Source: Dyella sp. C9 (lineage in GTDB: Bacteria > Pseudomonadota > Gammaproteobacteria > Xanthomonadales > Rhodanobacteraceae). From it: a stretch of 64,000 nt of DNA. The stretch covers positions 372,001 to 436,000 of the forward strand of contig NZ_QIRF01000003.1 in assembly GCF_003332825.1 (NCBI RefSeq), read 5' to 3'. Position numbers and translations under genes: made by a program. The notes beneath the pieces were generated by a model, which was not told where the DNA came from, made no database searches, and saw only the letters and a program-made list of their open reading frames with translations. Each line of letters opens with the position of its first letter. Position 1 is the first letter of the stretch. Shown piece by piece: positions 44,141 to 58,335 of this stretch.

Positions 44141-45001
44141 TCAGGCGGCAATGCGCTCGCTGCAGTGCGGCAAAAGCGCGGGATCGAAGTGTGCGAGCGC
44201 CTCCGCGAGCAGGGTGTCGGCGGTTTCGGCTGTCGCGGATGCTGGCAATCCGAGAAAGGCCAAGGCTTGGCGTAATGCAGGAAGTGGCTGGGTCGGGTCG
44301 ACTGGATGGGCCTGCTCGGACTTGGACAGCTTGCGGCCGCCTTCGTCCAGCGCCAATGGCAGGTGCAGATAACCCGGCGTCGGCAGGCCCAGGCAGTGTT
44401 GCAGGAAGATCTGTCGCGGCGTGGAGTCGAGCAGGTCGTTGCCGCGCACGACCTGGGTGATGCCCTGGTAGGCGTCATCCACCACGCAGGCCAACTGGTA
44501 GGCGTAGTAGCCCTCGACCCGGCGTATCACGAAGTCGCCCGCGGTGTGGCGCAGGTTTTGCGCCTGCGGCCCCTGCAGGGCGTCGTCAAACGCGATGATC
44601 TCGTCCGGAACGCGCAGGCGCCACGCCGGAGCGCGCTCGGGCTGCGGAGCGGCCAGGCAATGTCCGTCCAGATGGAGGCCGCCTGCCAGATCGTTGCGGC
44701 TGCACCAGCAGGGAAACACCAGGTCGGCGGCCCTGAGTTGCTCGAAGGCCTCGTCATAGGCGGCAATGCGCCGGGACTGGAACAGCACGGGAGCGTCGGC
44801 ATGCAGGCCGAAGGCGGGCAGGGCGGCAAGGATGCTCTCGGCCGAGCCGGGCATCTCGCGCGGTGGATCGATGTCCTCCACCCGCAGCAGCCATGCGCCG
44901 CCCGCATGGCGCGCGCAGAGCCAGCTGCCCACGGCCGCCACGAGGGAACCGAAATGCAGGTGGCCGGTCGGAGAAGGGGCGAAGCGTCCGCGGTAGCTCA
45001 T
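44141..45001 (-). CDS. gluQ: Glutamyl-Q tRNA(Asp) synthetase
   Basis: GluQRS/YadB: transfers glutamate to queuosine at position 34 of tRNA(Asp). It resembles the catalytic core of glutamyl-tRNA synthetase without the anticodon-binding domain. FAPSPTGHLHFGSLVAA holds the HIGH-like motif (residues 7-20), CWCSRNDL offers the zinc-type cysteines and KLSKSEQA is the KMSKS-like loop. Length is 286 residues, correct for this truncated family. It diverges from htpX with about 190 bases between. Confidence 0.93.
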   Translation of the reverse strand: MSYRGRFAPSPTGHLHFGSLVAAVGSWLCARHAGGAWLLRVEDIDPPREMPGSAESILAALPAFGLHADAPVLFQSRRIAAYDEAFEQLRAADLVFPCWCSRNDLAGGLHLDGHCLAAPQPERAPAWRLRVPDEIIAFDDALQGPQAQNLRHTAGDFVIRRVEGYYAYQLACVVDDAYQGITQVVRGNDLLDSTPRQIFLQHCLGLPTPGYLHLPLALDEGGRKLSKSEQAHPVDPTQPLPALRQALAFLGLPASATAETADTLLAEALAHFDPALLPHCSERIAA

Positions 45002-45194
45002 CGGGCCATTCTACGGAGGTTGCCTTGGCCGATGCCCCACGTGTGCGCGGTTGGCCTGGCTGACGCGTCGATAAAGCCTGTCATGGCTGGCGTTGCCTGC
45101 TGTCGCGCCGGGCCTTGAAACCGCAAGGTTTCGCCACGATCCTTTCACGGCGGCGAAAGCCGTATCCCTTTTCATGACTGCCCGAGAGACAGCC

Positions 45195-46094
45195 ATGCGT
45201 CGCATCGCATTGTTCCTGCTTACCAATATCGCCGTACTGTTCCTGCTGAGCATCGTCTGCCATCTGTTTGGCGTCGATCAGTGGGCCGCCGCCCGTGGTT
45301 ACGGCGGCATGGGTGGGTTGTTGATCTATGCCGCCGTGTTCGGCATGGGTGGCGCCTTCATTTCGCTGGCCATGTCCAAGTGGACGGCCAAGATGTCCAC
45401 CGGCGCCCGCGTGATCGAGCAGCCGCAGAACGAAGCCGAGCGCTGGCTGGTCGAAACGGTGCGCCGACACGCGCAGGCGGCCGGCATCGGCATGCCCGAG
45501 GTGGCCATCTACGACGCGCCCGAAATGAACGCGTTCGCCACCGGCATGACCAAGAACAGCTCGCTGGTGGCGGTGAGCACCGGCCTGCTGCAGCAGATGG
45601 ACCGCGAGCAGGTGTCGGCGGTGCTCGGCCATGAGATCGGCCATGTCGCCAACGGCGACATGGTGACATTGACCCTGATCCAGGGCGTGGTGAACACGCT
45701 GGTGATCGTGGCGGCACGTGTGGTGGGGCGCCTGGTCGACAGCTGGCTGTCCGGTGGCCGTGACCGTGAAGGTGGCGGCGGCATTGGGTATTTCGTGTCG
45801 GTGATGGTGCTGCAGCTGGTGTTTGGCCTGTTCGCCTCGATGATCGTGATGGCGTTCTCGCGCTGGCGCGAGTTCCGCGCGGACGCGGCCGGCGCCAAAC
45901 TGGCGGGCCGTGGCGCGATGATCTCCGCCCTGCAGCGCCTGCAGGTGCAGCACGGCGAGAGCACGTTGCCGCAGACCATCGCTGCATTCGGTATCTCCGG
46001 CCACCTGGCGACCGGCTTCAAGCGACTGTTCATGAGCCATCCGCCGCTGGAAGAGCGCATCGCCGCGCTGCAGAACGCCTCGACCAGCGCCTGA
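45195..46094 (+). CDS. htpX: HtpX membrane metalloprotease
   Basis: Zinc protease of the inner membrane that degrades damaged membrane proteins. Two N-terminal helices (LFLLTNIAVLFLLSIVCHLF, GLLIYAAVFGMGGAFISLA), zinc motif HEIGH at residues 146-150, and two further helices near 158-205. The conserved RWREFRADAAGA provides the third ligand. Length is 299 residues. The ATG at 45195 has GAGAGA about nine bases upstream; a longer frame from 45093 is not supported. A terminator-like hairpin follows. htpG lies next on the same strand. Confidence 0.94.
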   Translation: MRRIALFLLTNIAVLFLLSIVCHLFGVDQWAAARGYGGMGGLLIYAAVFGMGGAFISLAMSKWTAKMSTGARVIEQPQNEAERWLVETVRRHAQAAGIGMPEVAIYDAPEMNAFATGMTKNSSLVAVSTGLLQQMDREQVSAVLGHEIGHVANGDMVTLTLIQGVVNTLVIVAARVVGRLVDSWLSGGRDREGGGGIGYFVSVMVLQLVFGLFASMIVMAFSRWREFRADAAGAKLAGRGAMISALQRLQVQHGESTLPQTIAAFGISGHLATGFKRLFMSHPPLEERIAALQNASTSA

Positions 46095-46130
46095 ATTCAC
46101 CTGCCCTCCCCGTGGGGGCGGGCAGCATGA

Positions 46131-46153
46131 GGGGCCGAGCTGTCGGCCCCTTT
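46131..46153 (+). terminator. Hairpin between htpX and htpG
   Basis: GGGGCCGA (46131-46138), loop GCTG, TCGGCCCC (46143-46150), then TTT only. It probably ends htpX transcripts, so htpG likely has its own promoter, although the T-run is short. Confidence 0.55.
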
Positions 46154-46198
46154 GCTTGTGTATCCCCTTTCGCCTGACCTTTGCACGAGTCTTTCCGT

Positions 46199-48070
46199 AT
46201 GACGAACTCCGCGCCCGAAACCCGTAAATTCGAAGCCGAAGTCGCCCAGGTCCTGCACCTGGTCACGCATTCGCTTTACTCGCACAAGGAAATCTTCCTG
46301 CGCGAGCTGATCTCCAACGCCTCCGACGCCTGCGACAAGCTGCGCTTCGAGTCCATCGCCAACCCCGACCTGCTGGCCGGCGACGGCGAGCTGGAGATCG
46401 AGGTGAGCTGGGACCCGCAGGCCCGCACCGTCACCGTGCGCGACAACGGCATCGGCATGAGCCGCGACGAGGTGGTGGCCAACCTGGGCACCATCGCCAG
46501 CTCCGGCACGCGACGCTTCCTGGAAGCGATGAGTGCGGAGCAGAAAACCGACGCCCGCCTGATCGGCCAGTTCGGCGTGGGTTTCTATTCCGCCTTCGTG
46601 GTGGCCGATCGCGTCTCCGTGCTGAGCCGTCGCGCCGACCTGCCGGCAGGCGAGGGCGTGAAGTGGGAGAGCGACGGCAAGGGCGAGTACAGCCTGGCCC
46701 AGGTCGACCTTCCTGAGCGCGGCACCGCGGTGGTCCTGCACCTGAAGGCCGACGAGGACGAGTTCCTCAAGGGTTGGGAGCTGCGCTCGCTGATCCGCAA
46801 GTATTCCGATCACGTGGCGTTCCCCATCCGCATGCCCAAGGAGCACGACGGCAAGCCGGGCGACGAGTGGGAGACGGTCAACGATGCGTCGGCCTTGTGG
46901 GCCAAGCCGCGCAACGAGATTTCCGACGAGGATTACCAGAGCTTCTACAAGTCGCTGGGCCACGACTTCAACGATCCGCTGGCCTGGACCCACAACCGGG
47001 TGGAAGGCAGCCAGAGTTTCACCACGCTGTTGTACATCCCCGAACAGCCGCCGTTCGATCTGATGATGGGCGGACGCGACGAGCGCAAGGGCCTGAAGCT
47101 CTACATCAAGCGCGTCTTCATCATGGATGCGGCCGAAGAGTTGCTGCCCAACTACCTGCGCTTCGTGCGTGGCGTGGTGGATGCGGACGACCTGCCGCTC
47201 AACGTGAGCCGCGAGATCCTGCAGCACAATCGGCAACTGGAGCGTATCCGTGCCGCGTGCGTGAAGCGCGTGCTCGACCTGATCGAAAAGCTTTCGCGCG
47301 ATGAGCCCGAGAAGTTCGCTACCTTCTACACGTCGTTTGGCAACACCCTGAAGGAGGGCATTGCCGAGGACAGCGCCAATCGCGAGCGCATCGCCAAGCT
47401 GCTGCGCTTTGCTTCCACCAAGGGCGAAGGCGCGGGCCAGACCGTGTCGCTGGACGATTACATCGGCCGCATGGCCGTGGGCCAGGACACGATCTGGTAC
47501 ATCACTGCGGACAGCTATGCCGCCGCATTGGGCAGCCCGCAGTTGGAGGCGTTCAAGGCCAAGGGCATTGAAGTGCTGCTGATGTCCGACCGCATCGACG
47601 AGTGGATGCTCGGCAGCCTGCACGAATACGCGGGCAAGAAGCTGCGTAACGTGGCCAAGGGCGAGCTGCCGCTCGACGAAGCGGGCAAGAAACACCAGGA
47701 AGAGGCGAACAAGGCCGCCGAGCCGCTGCTGAAGAAGCTCAAGGAACTGCTGGGCGATCGCGTGGGCGACGTGCGCGTGTCGGCGCGACTGACCGACTCG
47801 CCGTCGTGCCTGGCCCTGTCCGACTACGAAATGGCGCCGCATCTTGCTCGTCTGCTGCGCGAGGCCGGCCACGACATGCCCGAGAGCAAGCCGACGCTGG
47901 AGGTCAATCCTCAGCATCCATTGCTCAAGCGCGTGGAAGACGAGAGTGATCCGGCCAAGGCCGCCGATCTCGCCAACCTGCTGCTGGACCAGGCCGAGAT
48001 CTCGGCCGGTGCGCAGCTGCCCGATCCGGCAGCCTTCGTGCAGCGCCTGAATCGCCTGATCGTGGGGTGA
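46199..48070 (+). CDS. htpG: Molecular chaperone HtpG (Hsp90 family)
   Basis: ATP-dependent chaperone dimer. The N-terminal ATPase shows [16 protein letters not shown] and [15 protein letters not shown] (the GHKL motifs), the middle domain [11 protein letters not shown] and the C-terminal dimerisation part follow. Length is 623 residues from the ATG at 46199, close to the usual 624-634; a TTG 18 bases upstream is less likely. It is a probable heat-shock gene, in line with the preceding htpX, but no sigma-32 box is clear. Confidence 0.95.
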   Translation: MTNSAPETRKFEAEVAQVLHLVTHSLYSHKEIFLRELISNASDACDKLRFESIANPDLLAGDGELEIEVSWDPQARTVTVRDNGIGMSRDEVVANLGTIASSGTRRFLEAMSAEQKTDARLIGQFGVGFYSAFVVADRVSVLSRRADLPAGEGVKWESDGKGEYSLAQVDLPERGTAVVLHLKADEDEFLKGWELRSLIRKYSDHVAFPIRMPKEHDGKPGDEWETVNDASALWAKPRNEISDEDYQSFYKSLGHDFNDPLAWTHNRVEGSQSFTTLLYIPEQPPFDLMMGGRDERKGLKLYIKRVFIMDAAEELLPNYLRFVRGVVDADDLPLNVSREILQHNRQLERIRAACVKRVLDLIEKLSRDEPEKFATFYTSFGNTLKEGIAEDSANRERIAKLLRFASTKGEGAGQTVSLDDYIGRMAVGQDTIWYITADSYAAALGSPQLEAFKAKGIEVLLMSDRIDEWMLGSLHEYAGKKLRNVAKGELPLDEAGKKHQEEANKAAEPLLKKLKELLGDRVGDVRVSARLTDSPSCLALSDYEMAPHLARLLREAGHDMPESKPTLEVNPQHPLLKRVEDESDPAKAADLANLLLDQAEISAGAQLPDPAAFVQRLNRLIVG

Positions 48071-48109
48071 CGGGCTGAGGGCAGCCTGCCCGTCGAACAT
48101 GCCATGCCT

Positions 48110-48135
48110 GTCGTCCCGGCCGGTGCCGGGATGAC
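48110..48135. repeat. Intergenic palindrome, GTCGTCCCGGC type
   Basis: GTCGTCCCGGC, CGGT loop, GCCGGGATGAC, an inverted repeat between htpG and the AEC transporter. It belongs to the common 'gtcgtcccngc...gcngggatgac' type of proteobacterial intergenic repeats; a related, longer one lies at 62251-62322. Confidence 0.55.
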
Positions 48136-48224
48136 GGCAAGCGTGATGCACACTCAGCCGCATGCGCGGCAGGCAACCCGCGAACGGCCGCTATACTGCG
48201 GCCGTTTCTTTTGACGGGGACTCC

Positions 48225-49127
48225 ATGAGCGCGTTGTTGCTGCTGTTCACCTGCCTCTTGCTCGGCGCCCTGGTCGCACGCTTTGCCAAGCCGCCGGCCG
48301 GCATCGTGCATGGCATCAACTGGTGGGTGATCAACATCGCGCTGCCCGCGCTGGTGCTGGCCCTGGTGCCCAAGGTGAAGATCGATGCGCAGTTGTGGTT
48401 TCCAGTGGCGGCGATGTGGGTGGTGTTCTTCGGCGCATGGCTGCTGTTCGCTACCCTCGGGCGCTGGCTGGGCTGGTCGCGCCAGCGTGTGGGTGCGCTG
48501 ACGCTGGTCTGCGGGTTGGGCAACACCTCGTTCATGGGTTATCCCATGATGCAGGCCTTGCATGGCAAGGAGGGGCTCGCGTTGGCGGTGGTGGCCGACC
48601 AGCTGGGTTGTTTCCCGCTGCTGGCGTCGGCTGGCGTGGCGGTGGCGTCGTGGTACTCGGGCAAGACGCCCCAGCCGCTGGCGATTGCGCGCCGCATCCT
48701 GACTTTTCCCGCCTTCCTTTCGCTCATCGTCGGCGTGCTGGCTGGCGCACTGGGCGGCTGGCCAGCGTCACTCGACGGTGTGTTCATGCCCATCGGTGCC
48801 ACGCTGACGCCGCTGGCCCTGTTCTCGGTGGGCCTGCAATTCAAGTTGCATCTGGGCGAGCGGCAGTTGTCGGCGCTTGCGCTGGGGTTGGGGTGGAAGC
48901 TGGCACTGGCTCCGCTGGCGGCGTGGCTGTTGGGGCGTGCCTTCGGCATTGGCGGCCTCACGCTGACCATTGGCGTGCTGCAGGCGGCGATGGCGCCGAT
49001 GATCTCGGCGGCGATCCTGGCCGATGAATCGCGGCTGGAACCGCAACTGGCCAACACCGTACTCGGCGCCGGTATCCTGCTTTCATTGATCACTGTGCCG
49101 TTGGGCAACCTGTTGCTCGGTGGCTGA
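48225..49127 (+). CDS. AEC-family transporter (auxin efflux carrier-like)
   Basis: Integral membrane transporter of the AEC/BART superfamily, with about ten hydrophobic segments in two inverted halves. Recognised by CGLGNTSFMGYPM-like TLVCGLGNTSFMGYPMMQAL and the C-terminal LQAAMAPMISAAILADE. Length is 300 residues from the ATG at 48225. The substrate is unknown; bacterial members move dicarboxylates or amino acids. The NTF2-like gene begins 12 bases after its stop, so the two are probably in one operon. Confidence 0.88.
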   Translation: MSALLLLFTCLLLGALVARFAKPPAGIVHGINWWVINIALPALVLALVPKVKIDAQLWFPVAAMWVVFFGAWLLFATLGRWLGWSRQRVGALTLVCGLGNTSFMGYPMMQALHGKEGLALAVVADQLGCFPLLASAGVAVASWYSGKTPQPLAIARRILTFPAFLSLIVGVLAGALGGWPASLDGVFMPIGATLTPLALFSVGLQFKLHLGERQLSALALGLGWKLALAPLAAWLLGRAFGIGGLTLTIGVLQAAMAPMISAAILADESRLEPQLANTVLGAGILLSLITVPLGNLLLGG

Positions 49128-49139
49128 CCGGAGAGGGTG

Positions 49140-49496
49140 ATGGAACTGGCGGATCATCTGCATGACCTGGAGACCCGGTTGCATCGGCAGGATGTACGTG
49201 CCGACGCCGAGGCATTGCGGCAGCTGATCGCCGAGGACTTCTTCGAATTCGGGGTGTCCGGCACCGTGTGGACGCGCGAGGCGGTGATCCAGGCCCTGCA
49301 CGGCGAAGCGTTTTCGCCGCGCGAGGTCAGCGAGTTTCGCGTTACCCGGCTGGCCGACGACGTGGCGCTGGTCACCTACCGCGGCCATCGACAGGCCACC
49401 CCGGAACGCCCCGCCGCGGACTCGCTGCGCAGTTCGATCTGGCGCAGGCATGACGGTGCATGGCAGATGCTGTTCCACCAGGGCACCGTCCTGTAG
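49140..49496 (+). CDS. NTF2-like (DUF4440) small protein
   Basis: A 118-residue cone-fold protein of the SnoaL/DUF4440 group: RQLIAEDFFEFGVSG, RVTRLADDVALVTYRG and SSIWRRHDGAWQMLFHQGT are the family blocks. Function unknown. The ATG at 49140 lies after GAGAGGGTG. Its last codons CTG-TAG fall inside the left arm of a dispersed palindromic repeat (49490-49518), so the repeat provides the final Leu and the stop. Confidence 0.85.
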   Translation: MELADHLHDLETRLHRQDVRADAEALRQLIAEDFFEFGVSGTVWTREAVIQALHGEAFSPREVSEFRVTRLADDVALVTYRGHRQATPERPAADSLRSSIWRRHDGAWQMLFHQGTVL

Positions 49497-49667
49497 GAGC
49501 GCATCCTGTGCGCGACCGGATCGAAGCGGGGGCGAGGGATGAGCGGCGATGGTGCAAGCGCCCATTTCCGTCACGGCATGCACGCTGGCCCCAGGTGGCC
49601 GGACGTGGCGCCCTCACTACTCATCCCTCGCGCGTCGTCGGTCGCCCACAGGGTGCGCTCCTACAGG
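49490..49667. repeat. Dispersed palindromic element, long copy (C)
   Basis: The 27-base core (49491-49517) matches copies A and B. The inverted right arm is at 49639-49667 with few mismatches. A second nested inverted pair (GCGAGGGATGAG at 49532-49543 and CTCATCCCTCGC at 49620-49631) lies inside, so the whole 178-base unit could fold into one long stem. It separates the NTF2-like gene from hslR. Confidence 0.75.
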
Positions 49668-49692
49668 GCTGGCTTTGGGGGAGAATGGGCCC

Positions 49693-50091
49693 ATGTCATC
49701 TCCCCAAACTCCGGGCGCGCCGATGGTTCGCGCCGATGTGTGGCTCTGGGCCGCACGCTTCTTCAAGACCCGCAGCCTGGCCAAGCAGGCCATCGATGGC
49801 GGCAAGATCGATCTCAACGACGGTAGCTGCAAGCCGGCCAAGCCCGTGCACGTGGGAGACCTGTTCCGCATCAGCCGGGGCGAGGAGCGCCTGGAAATCG
49901 AGGTATTGGCACTCTCCGAACAGCGCGGGCCGGCCCCCGTGGCGCAGGCGCTCTACCGCGAGAGCGAGGCCAGCGTGGCGGCGCGCGAAGCGGCGAAGGC
50001 CCAGCGCAAGCTAGTGGGCGCGATGGCCCCGCCAGGGCGGCCGGACAAGCAGGCGCGTCGAGAATTGCGACGGCTTAAGGATTCCATGTGA
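49693..50091 (+). CDS. hslR: Hsp15-like S4-domain ribosome-associated protein
   Basis: Small heat-shock RNA-binding protein that rescues stalled 50S subunits with nascent chains. The S4 domain covers residues 10-75: VRADVWLWAARFFKTRSLAKQAIDGGKIDLN and RISRGEERLEIEVLALSEQRGP are typical. The basic tail GRPDKQARRELRRLKDS is normal for HslR. Length is 132 residues. The ATG at 49693 lies directly downstream of the palindromic repeat. A 9-bp hairpin (50101-50124) follows the stop without a T-run. Confidence 0.9.
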   Translation: MSSPQTPGAPMVRADVWLWAARFFKTRSLAKQAIDGGKIDLNDGSCKPAKPVHVGDLFRISRGEERLEIEVLALSEQRGPAPVAQALYRESEASVAAREAAKAQRKLVGAMAPPGRPDKQARRELRRLKDSM

Positions 50092-50192
50092 GTCACCCAT
50101 CGCAGAACCGGGCGCGGTTCTGCGGGAGCATCACTTCCACGGAAACGTCGCACAGGGGCGGCTTTCCAACGGTCTGATGCTGGAGGACAACT

Positions 50193-50771
50193 ATGGCGGG
50201 CTTGGCATTCCTGAAGCGTTGGCTTGGGGGCGCGGCACAGGGTCGGCCTCATGAATCGTCGGGCAAGGCGCCGCTGGGTGCCCGCGTGCTGGTGGTGGAT
50301 GACTCGGCCACCATCCGCGCGGTGCTCGGGCGAATGCTGGAGGTGGACGGCTACCAGGTAAGCCGCGCGGTGGATGGCGAGACTGCGCTGGAGATGGCCC
50401 GCAACGAGCCGCCCGCGTTGATCTTCCTGGACATCGTGCTGCCCGGCATCAACGGGTTCTCCGTACTGCGCTCGCTCCGACACGATCCGCTGACGCAGCA
50501 TATCCCGATCGTGATGATCAGCGGCAACCAGCAGGCCACCGAGCAGTTCTACGTGCAGCGCTTCGGCGCCGACGATTTCATCAGCATGCCGTTTGGCCAG
50601 GCCGAAGTGGCCGCGAGCATCGAGCGGCTGGTGCGGCTGGGACGGCTGCCGGCACGCGCGATGGCCAAGGTGGTCAGCCTGCCGGTGCCGGTGGAGACCA
50701 TTCCCGCCATGCTCGCCAACGCCACCTCCGACATGCCCGAAGGCGGCACGGTGCCGGAACTCGCAGCCTGA
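50193..50771 (+). CDS. Receiver-domain protein lacking the switch lysine
   Basis: Single receiver (CheY-like) domain with a 28-residue Gly-rich lead and a 45-residue tail; PilG-like in size. Asp36/Asp37 and phospho-acceptor Asp80 (LDIVLPG) are present, and Ser110 (MISGN) fits the Thr/Ser switch. The conserved Lys of the KPF motif is Met132 in FISMPFG. Thus phosphorylation may still occur but the Lys-mediated switch should be weakened or altered. No output domain is seen (192 residues). It lies alone after hslR and is closed by a bidirectional terminator. Partner kinases are not in the window. Confidence 0.85.
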   Translation: MAGLAFLKRWLGGAAQGRPHESSGKAPLGARVLVVDDSATIRAVLGRMLEVDGYQVSRAVDGETALEMARNEPPALIFLDIVLPGINGFSVLRSLRHDPLTQHIPIVMISGNQQATEQFYVQRFGADDFISMPFGQAEVAASIERLVRLGRLPARAMAKVVSLPVPVETIPAMLANATSDMPEGGTVPELAA

Positions 50772-50800
50772 GGTTTCCTGCTGGCACCCCTCATGCCGGC

Positions 50801-50845
50801 AAGAAAAGGGCGGCCACCCTCGCGGATGGCCGCCCTTGGTTTTTG
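50801..50845. terminator. Bidirectional terminator between the receiver gene and katG
   Basis: AAGGGCGGCCA (50806-50816) and TGGCCGCCCTT (50827-50837) with a ten-base loop; A-rich left and GGTTTTT right give usable T-runs on both strands. It serves both convergent genes. Confidence 0.85.
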
Positions 50846-50870
50846 CGGTACTGCCGCTTGGCGACGGGGA

Positions 50871-53588
<2,718 letters not shown>

Positions 53589-53879
53589 ATGACGATCCAC
53601 CGCATCAACGACGCGTGGAGAAAGGCCGTGGCCGATTCGATCGAGGAAGGCGCCCTGGTGTTCGTGGCCGATGGCGAGGACGGCATCGGGTCGGTGCGCC
53701 GTCTGTTGCCCGAAGAGAATGCGTTGCTGGTCTACATCGAGAACGCCGGGGATTTCGTGATACCGGCCAAGGGCGTGCGCGCCGTCCACTCAGGCAAGGT
53801 GGTGCTCGACCTCGACCACTTGCCCCGGTCGGTGCTGGACGCGATCGGCAAAGCGCGACGCTCCGAGTATCCGCATTGA
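53589..53879 (+). CDS. Small hypothetical protein, PRC-barrel-like
   Basis: A 96-residue protein from the ATG at 53589. The pattern EEGALVFVADGEDGIGSVRRLL ... ENALLVYIENAGDFVIPAKGVRAVHSGKVVLDLDHLP has alternating strands and Gly/Asp turns as in PRC-barrel/DUF2171 proteins, but I cannot name the family. No signal peptide. It is divergent from katG with a long shared region. Function unknown. Confidence 0.55.
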   Translation: MTIHRINDAWRKAVADSIEEGALVFVADGEDGIGSVRRLLPEENALLVYIENAGDFVIPAKGVRAVHSGKVVLDLDHLPRSVLDAIGKARRSEYPH

Positions 53880-53929
53880 GGCGTGCTGTGGTGAAAGAGG
53901 CGGCGCAGTTCAGGGTTGCGCAAGCCCCG

Positions 53930-53993
53930 AACCCTCACCCCAACCCCTCTCTCCCACAGGGACTACCTTCGAGGCGCCGCAGGGAGAGGGGCT
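53930..53993. repeat. Intergenic inverted repeat, CCCCTCTCCC type
   Basis: CCCCTCTCTCCC at 53944-53955 and GGGAGAGGGG near 53982-53991 with about 26 bases between, preceded by CCCTCACCCCAA. This word set is common in many proteobacterial intergenic repeats. It lies before the mutS stop (54080). Confidence 0.5.
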
Positions 53994-54079
53994 AGCTGGG
54001 CGGACCTGGATGGGAGCAATTCTTACCCCTGGGGGGACGGTGCCGGCGGTCGGAGCGGGGCGGCTGAAACCGAACGCAA

Positions 54080-56659
<2,580 letters not shown>

Positions 56660-56934
56660 AACGTGCTGTTCTGTCGGGCCCGGCGGGAGCGCCGGCCGTG
56701 GCGGTGGGGCAGGGGCTGCCCGTCGAAAAAATGTCCGCAAAGATAACCCAATTGCGCCGGCATGTATCCCGGCGAAGTACCGGCAACGACCACCAGGCCC
56801 CGGCCAATGGGCGATGTTGCCGCGTTGGCCCGGGTTCCGTGGACAGGCATGATTTTGCGGCGGCCATCCATGGAGAGGGGCGTGGCGTTGCTGCCCTTGT
56901 CAGGTGAAAAATCCGGCCTGTAGGATCGTTCGCC

Positions 56935-58335
56935 ATGTACCGACCCTACCGATCCGCCCCATCCTTGCTGGTGCTGGTCCTTGCACTGGCCGCTCCCCTC
57001 ACGTTCGCGACGGACAGCGATCCCGGCAAGCCATCGGCAGGCGATACCTCCACGCTTTACACGGATGCCACCGTGATCGATGGCACCGGTGCGAAACCGC
57101 GAGCCCATCAGGACATCCTGGTGCGCGGCGAACGCATCGTCGCCGTGGGGCGGCATGGCTCGCTGGCCGCCGCGGCGGGCAAGGACGTGCACACGGTCGA
57201 CCTGAAGGGGGATTACGTGATCCCTGGCCTGATCGACAGCCATGTCCACATGGCCACGCCGCCCAATGCCAGGCGCGCCCAGGCCATCCTGCGTCGCAAC
57301 CTCTATGGTGGCGTGACCGCGGTGCGCGACATGGCCGATGACCTGCGTTCGGTGGGCGAGCTGGCGCGTGAGGCGCGTGCCGGGGAGATTCCCGCGCCGG
57401 ATATCTACTACGCCGCGGTGATGGCGGGCCCCAGCTTCTTCGCGGATCCCCGCGTGGCGGCGGCCAGCTTTGGCGTGACGCCGGGCAAGAGCCCATGGAT
57501 GCAGTCCATCGATGACGACACTGACCTGCGCGAAGCCGTCACCCTGGCTCGTGGTACGTCGGCCACCGCGCTCAAGGTCTACGCGGACCTGCCACCCAAC
57601 CTGGTGAAGGCGATTACTGCCGAGGCGCATCGGCAGCACATCCTGGTGTGGGCGCACAGCGCGGTGTTCCCGACCCGTCCGCTGGACGTGATCGATGCCG
57701 GCGTGGACGTGGTGAGCCATGCCTGCTACCTGGCCTATCAACTCGAGCCGGTGATGCTGCAGTCCTATGAGGACCACACGCCGTTCCACGATGAGCTGCT
57801 GGCGCCGAAGGGTGATGACCCGGTGATGGCCGGCCTGTACAGGGACATGCTCAAGCACGGCACCATCCTGGATGCCACCGGCAGCCTGTTCGTGCGCTAC
57901 GACGCCGAGCGCAAGACCCATCCCGACCGCAAGCCGCTGCGCTGCACTGGTCCCACCACCATCCGCCTGGTGCGCCAGGCCTGGAAGGCGGGTGTGCCGA
58001 TATCCACCGGCACCGACAACGACAGCGGCGTCGACGACCCGTGGCCCACGGTCTACCAGGAAATCAATTTCCTCAACCACGACGTGGGCATGCCGCCGCT
58101 GCAGGTGATTCGTTCCGCCACCCTGGTTGGCGCGGAAGCGGCCGGGCAGGCCAAGGACATGGGTAGCATCGAGGCCGGCAAACTCGCCAATTTCGCGGTG
58201 CTGTCGGCCGATCCGCTCAAGGATCTGGGCAACCTGCGCAGCATCCGCATGACGGTGAAGCGGGGGCACGTGTATCCGCGTGCCGATTATCGACCGGTGA
58301 CCAACGACGAGATGGGTTCGGATGACGACGATTGA
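56935..58335 (+). CDS. Exported amidohydrolase-family protein
   Basis: TIM-barrel metal hydrolase of the imidazolonepropionase-like group. The signal peptide is MYRPYRSAPSLLVLVLALAAPLTFA. Metal ligands include His103-x-His105 in DSHVHMATPP, with His in HILVWAHSA, HAC and the Asp of GTDNDSG as the remaining family positions. Length is 466 residues with an acidic end (DEMGSDDDD). The GATG overlap shows its last 14 bases contain the start of the dipeptidase gene (58322). Substrate unknown; it probably acts in the periplasm next to an exported dipeptidase. Confidence 0.85.
   Translation: MYRPYRSAPSLLVLVLALAAPLTFATDSDPGKPSAGDTSTLYTDATVIDGTGAKPRAHQDILVRGERIVAVGRHGSLAAAAGKDVHTVDLKGDYVIPGLIDSHVHMATPPNARRAQAILRRNLYGGVTAVRDMADDLRSVGELAREARAGEIPAPDIYYAAVMAGPSFFADPRVAAASFGVTPGKSPWMQSIDDDTDLREAVTLARGTSATALKVYADLPPNLVKAITAEAHRQHILVWAHSAVFPTRPLDVIDAGVDVVSHACYLAYQLEPVMLQSYEDHTPFHDELLAPKGDDPVMAGLYRDMLKHGTILDATGSLFVRYDAERKTHPDRKPLRCTGPTTIRLVRQAWKAGVPISTGTDNDSGVDDPWPTVYQEINFLNHDVGMPPLQVIRSATLVGAEAAGQAKDMGSIEAGKLANFAVLSADPLKDLGNLRSIRMTVKRGHVYPRADYRPVTNDEMGSDDDD

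Noticed and set aside
46097..48163. A 688-codon open frame antisense to htpG
   Set aside because: HtpG is unambiguous on the plus strand; the shadow has no recognisable domain.
50101..50124. CGCAGAACC-N6-GGTTCTGCG after hslR as a terminator
   Set aside because: A perfect 9-bp stem but no T-run follows; mentioned in the hslR entry but not called as a terminator.
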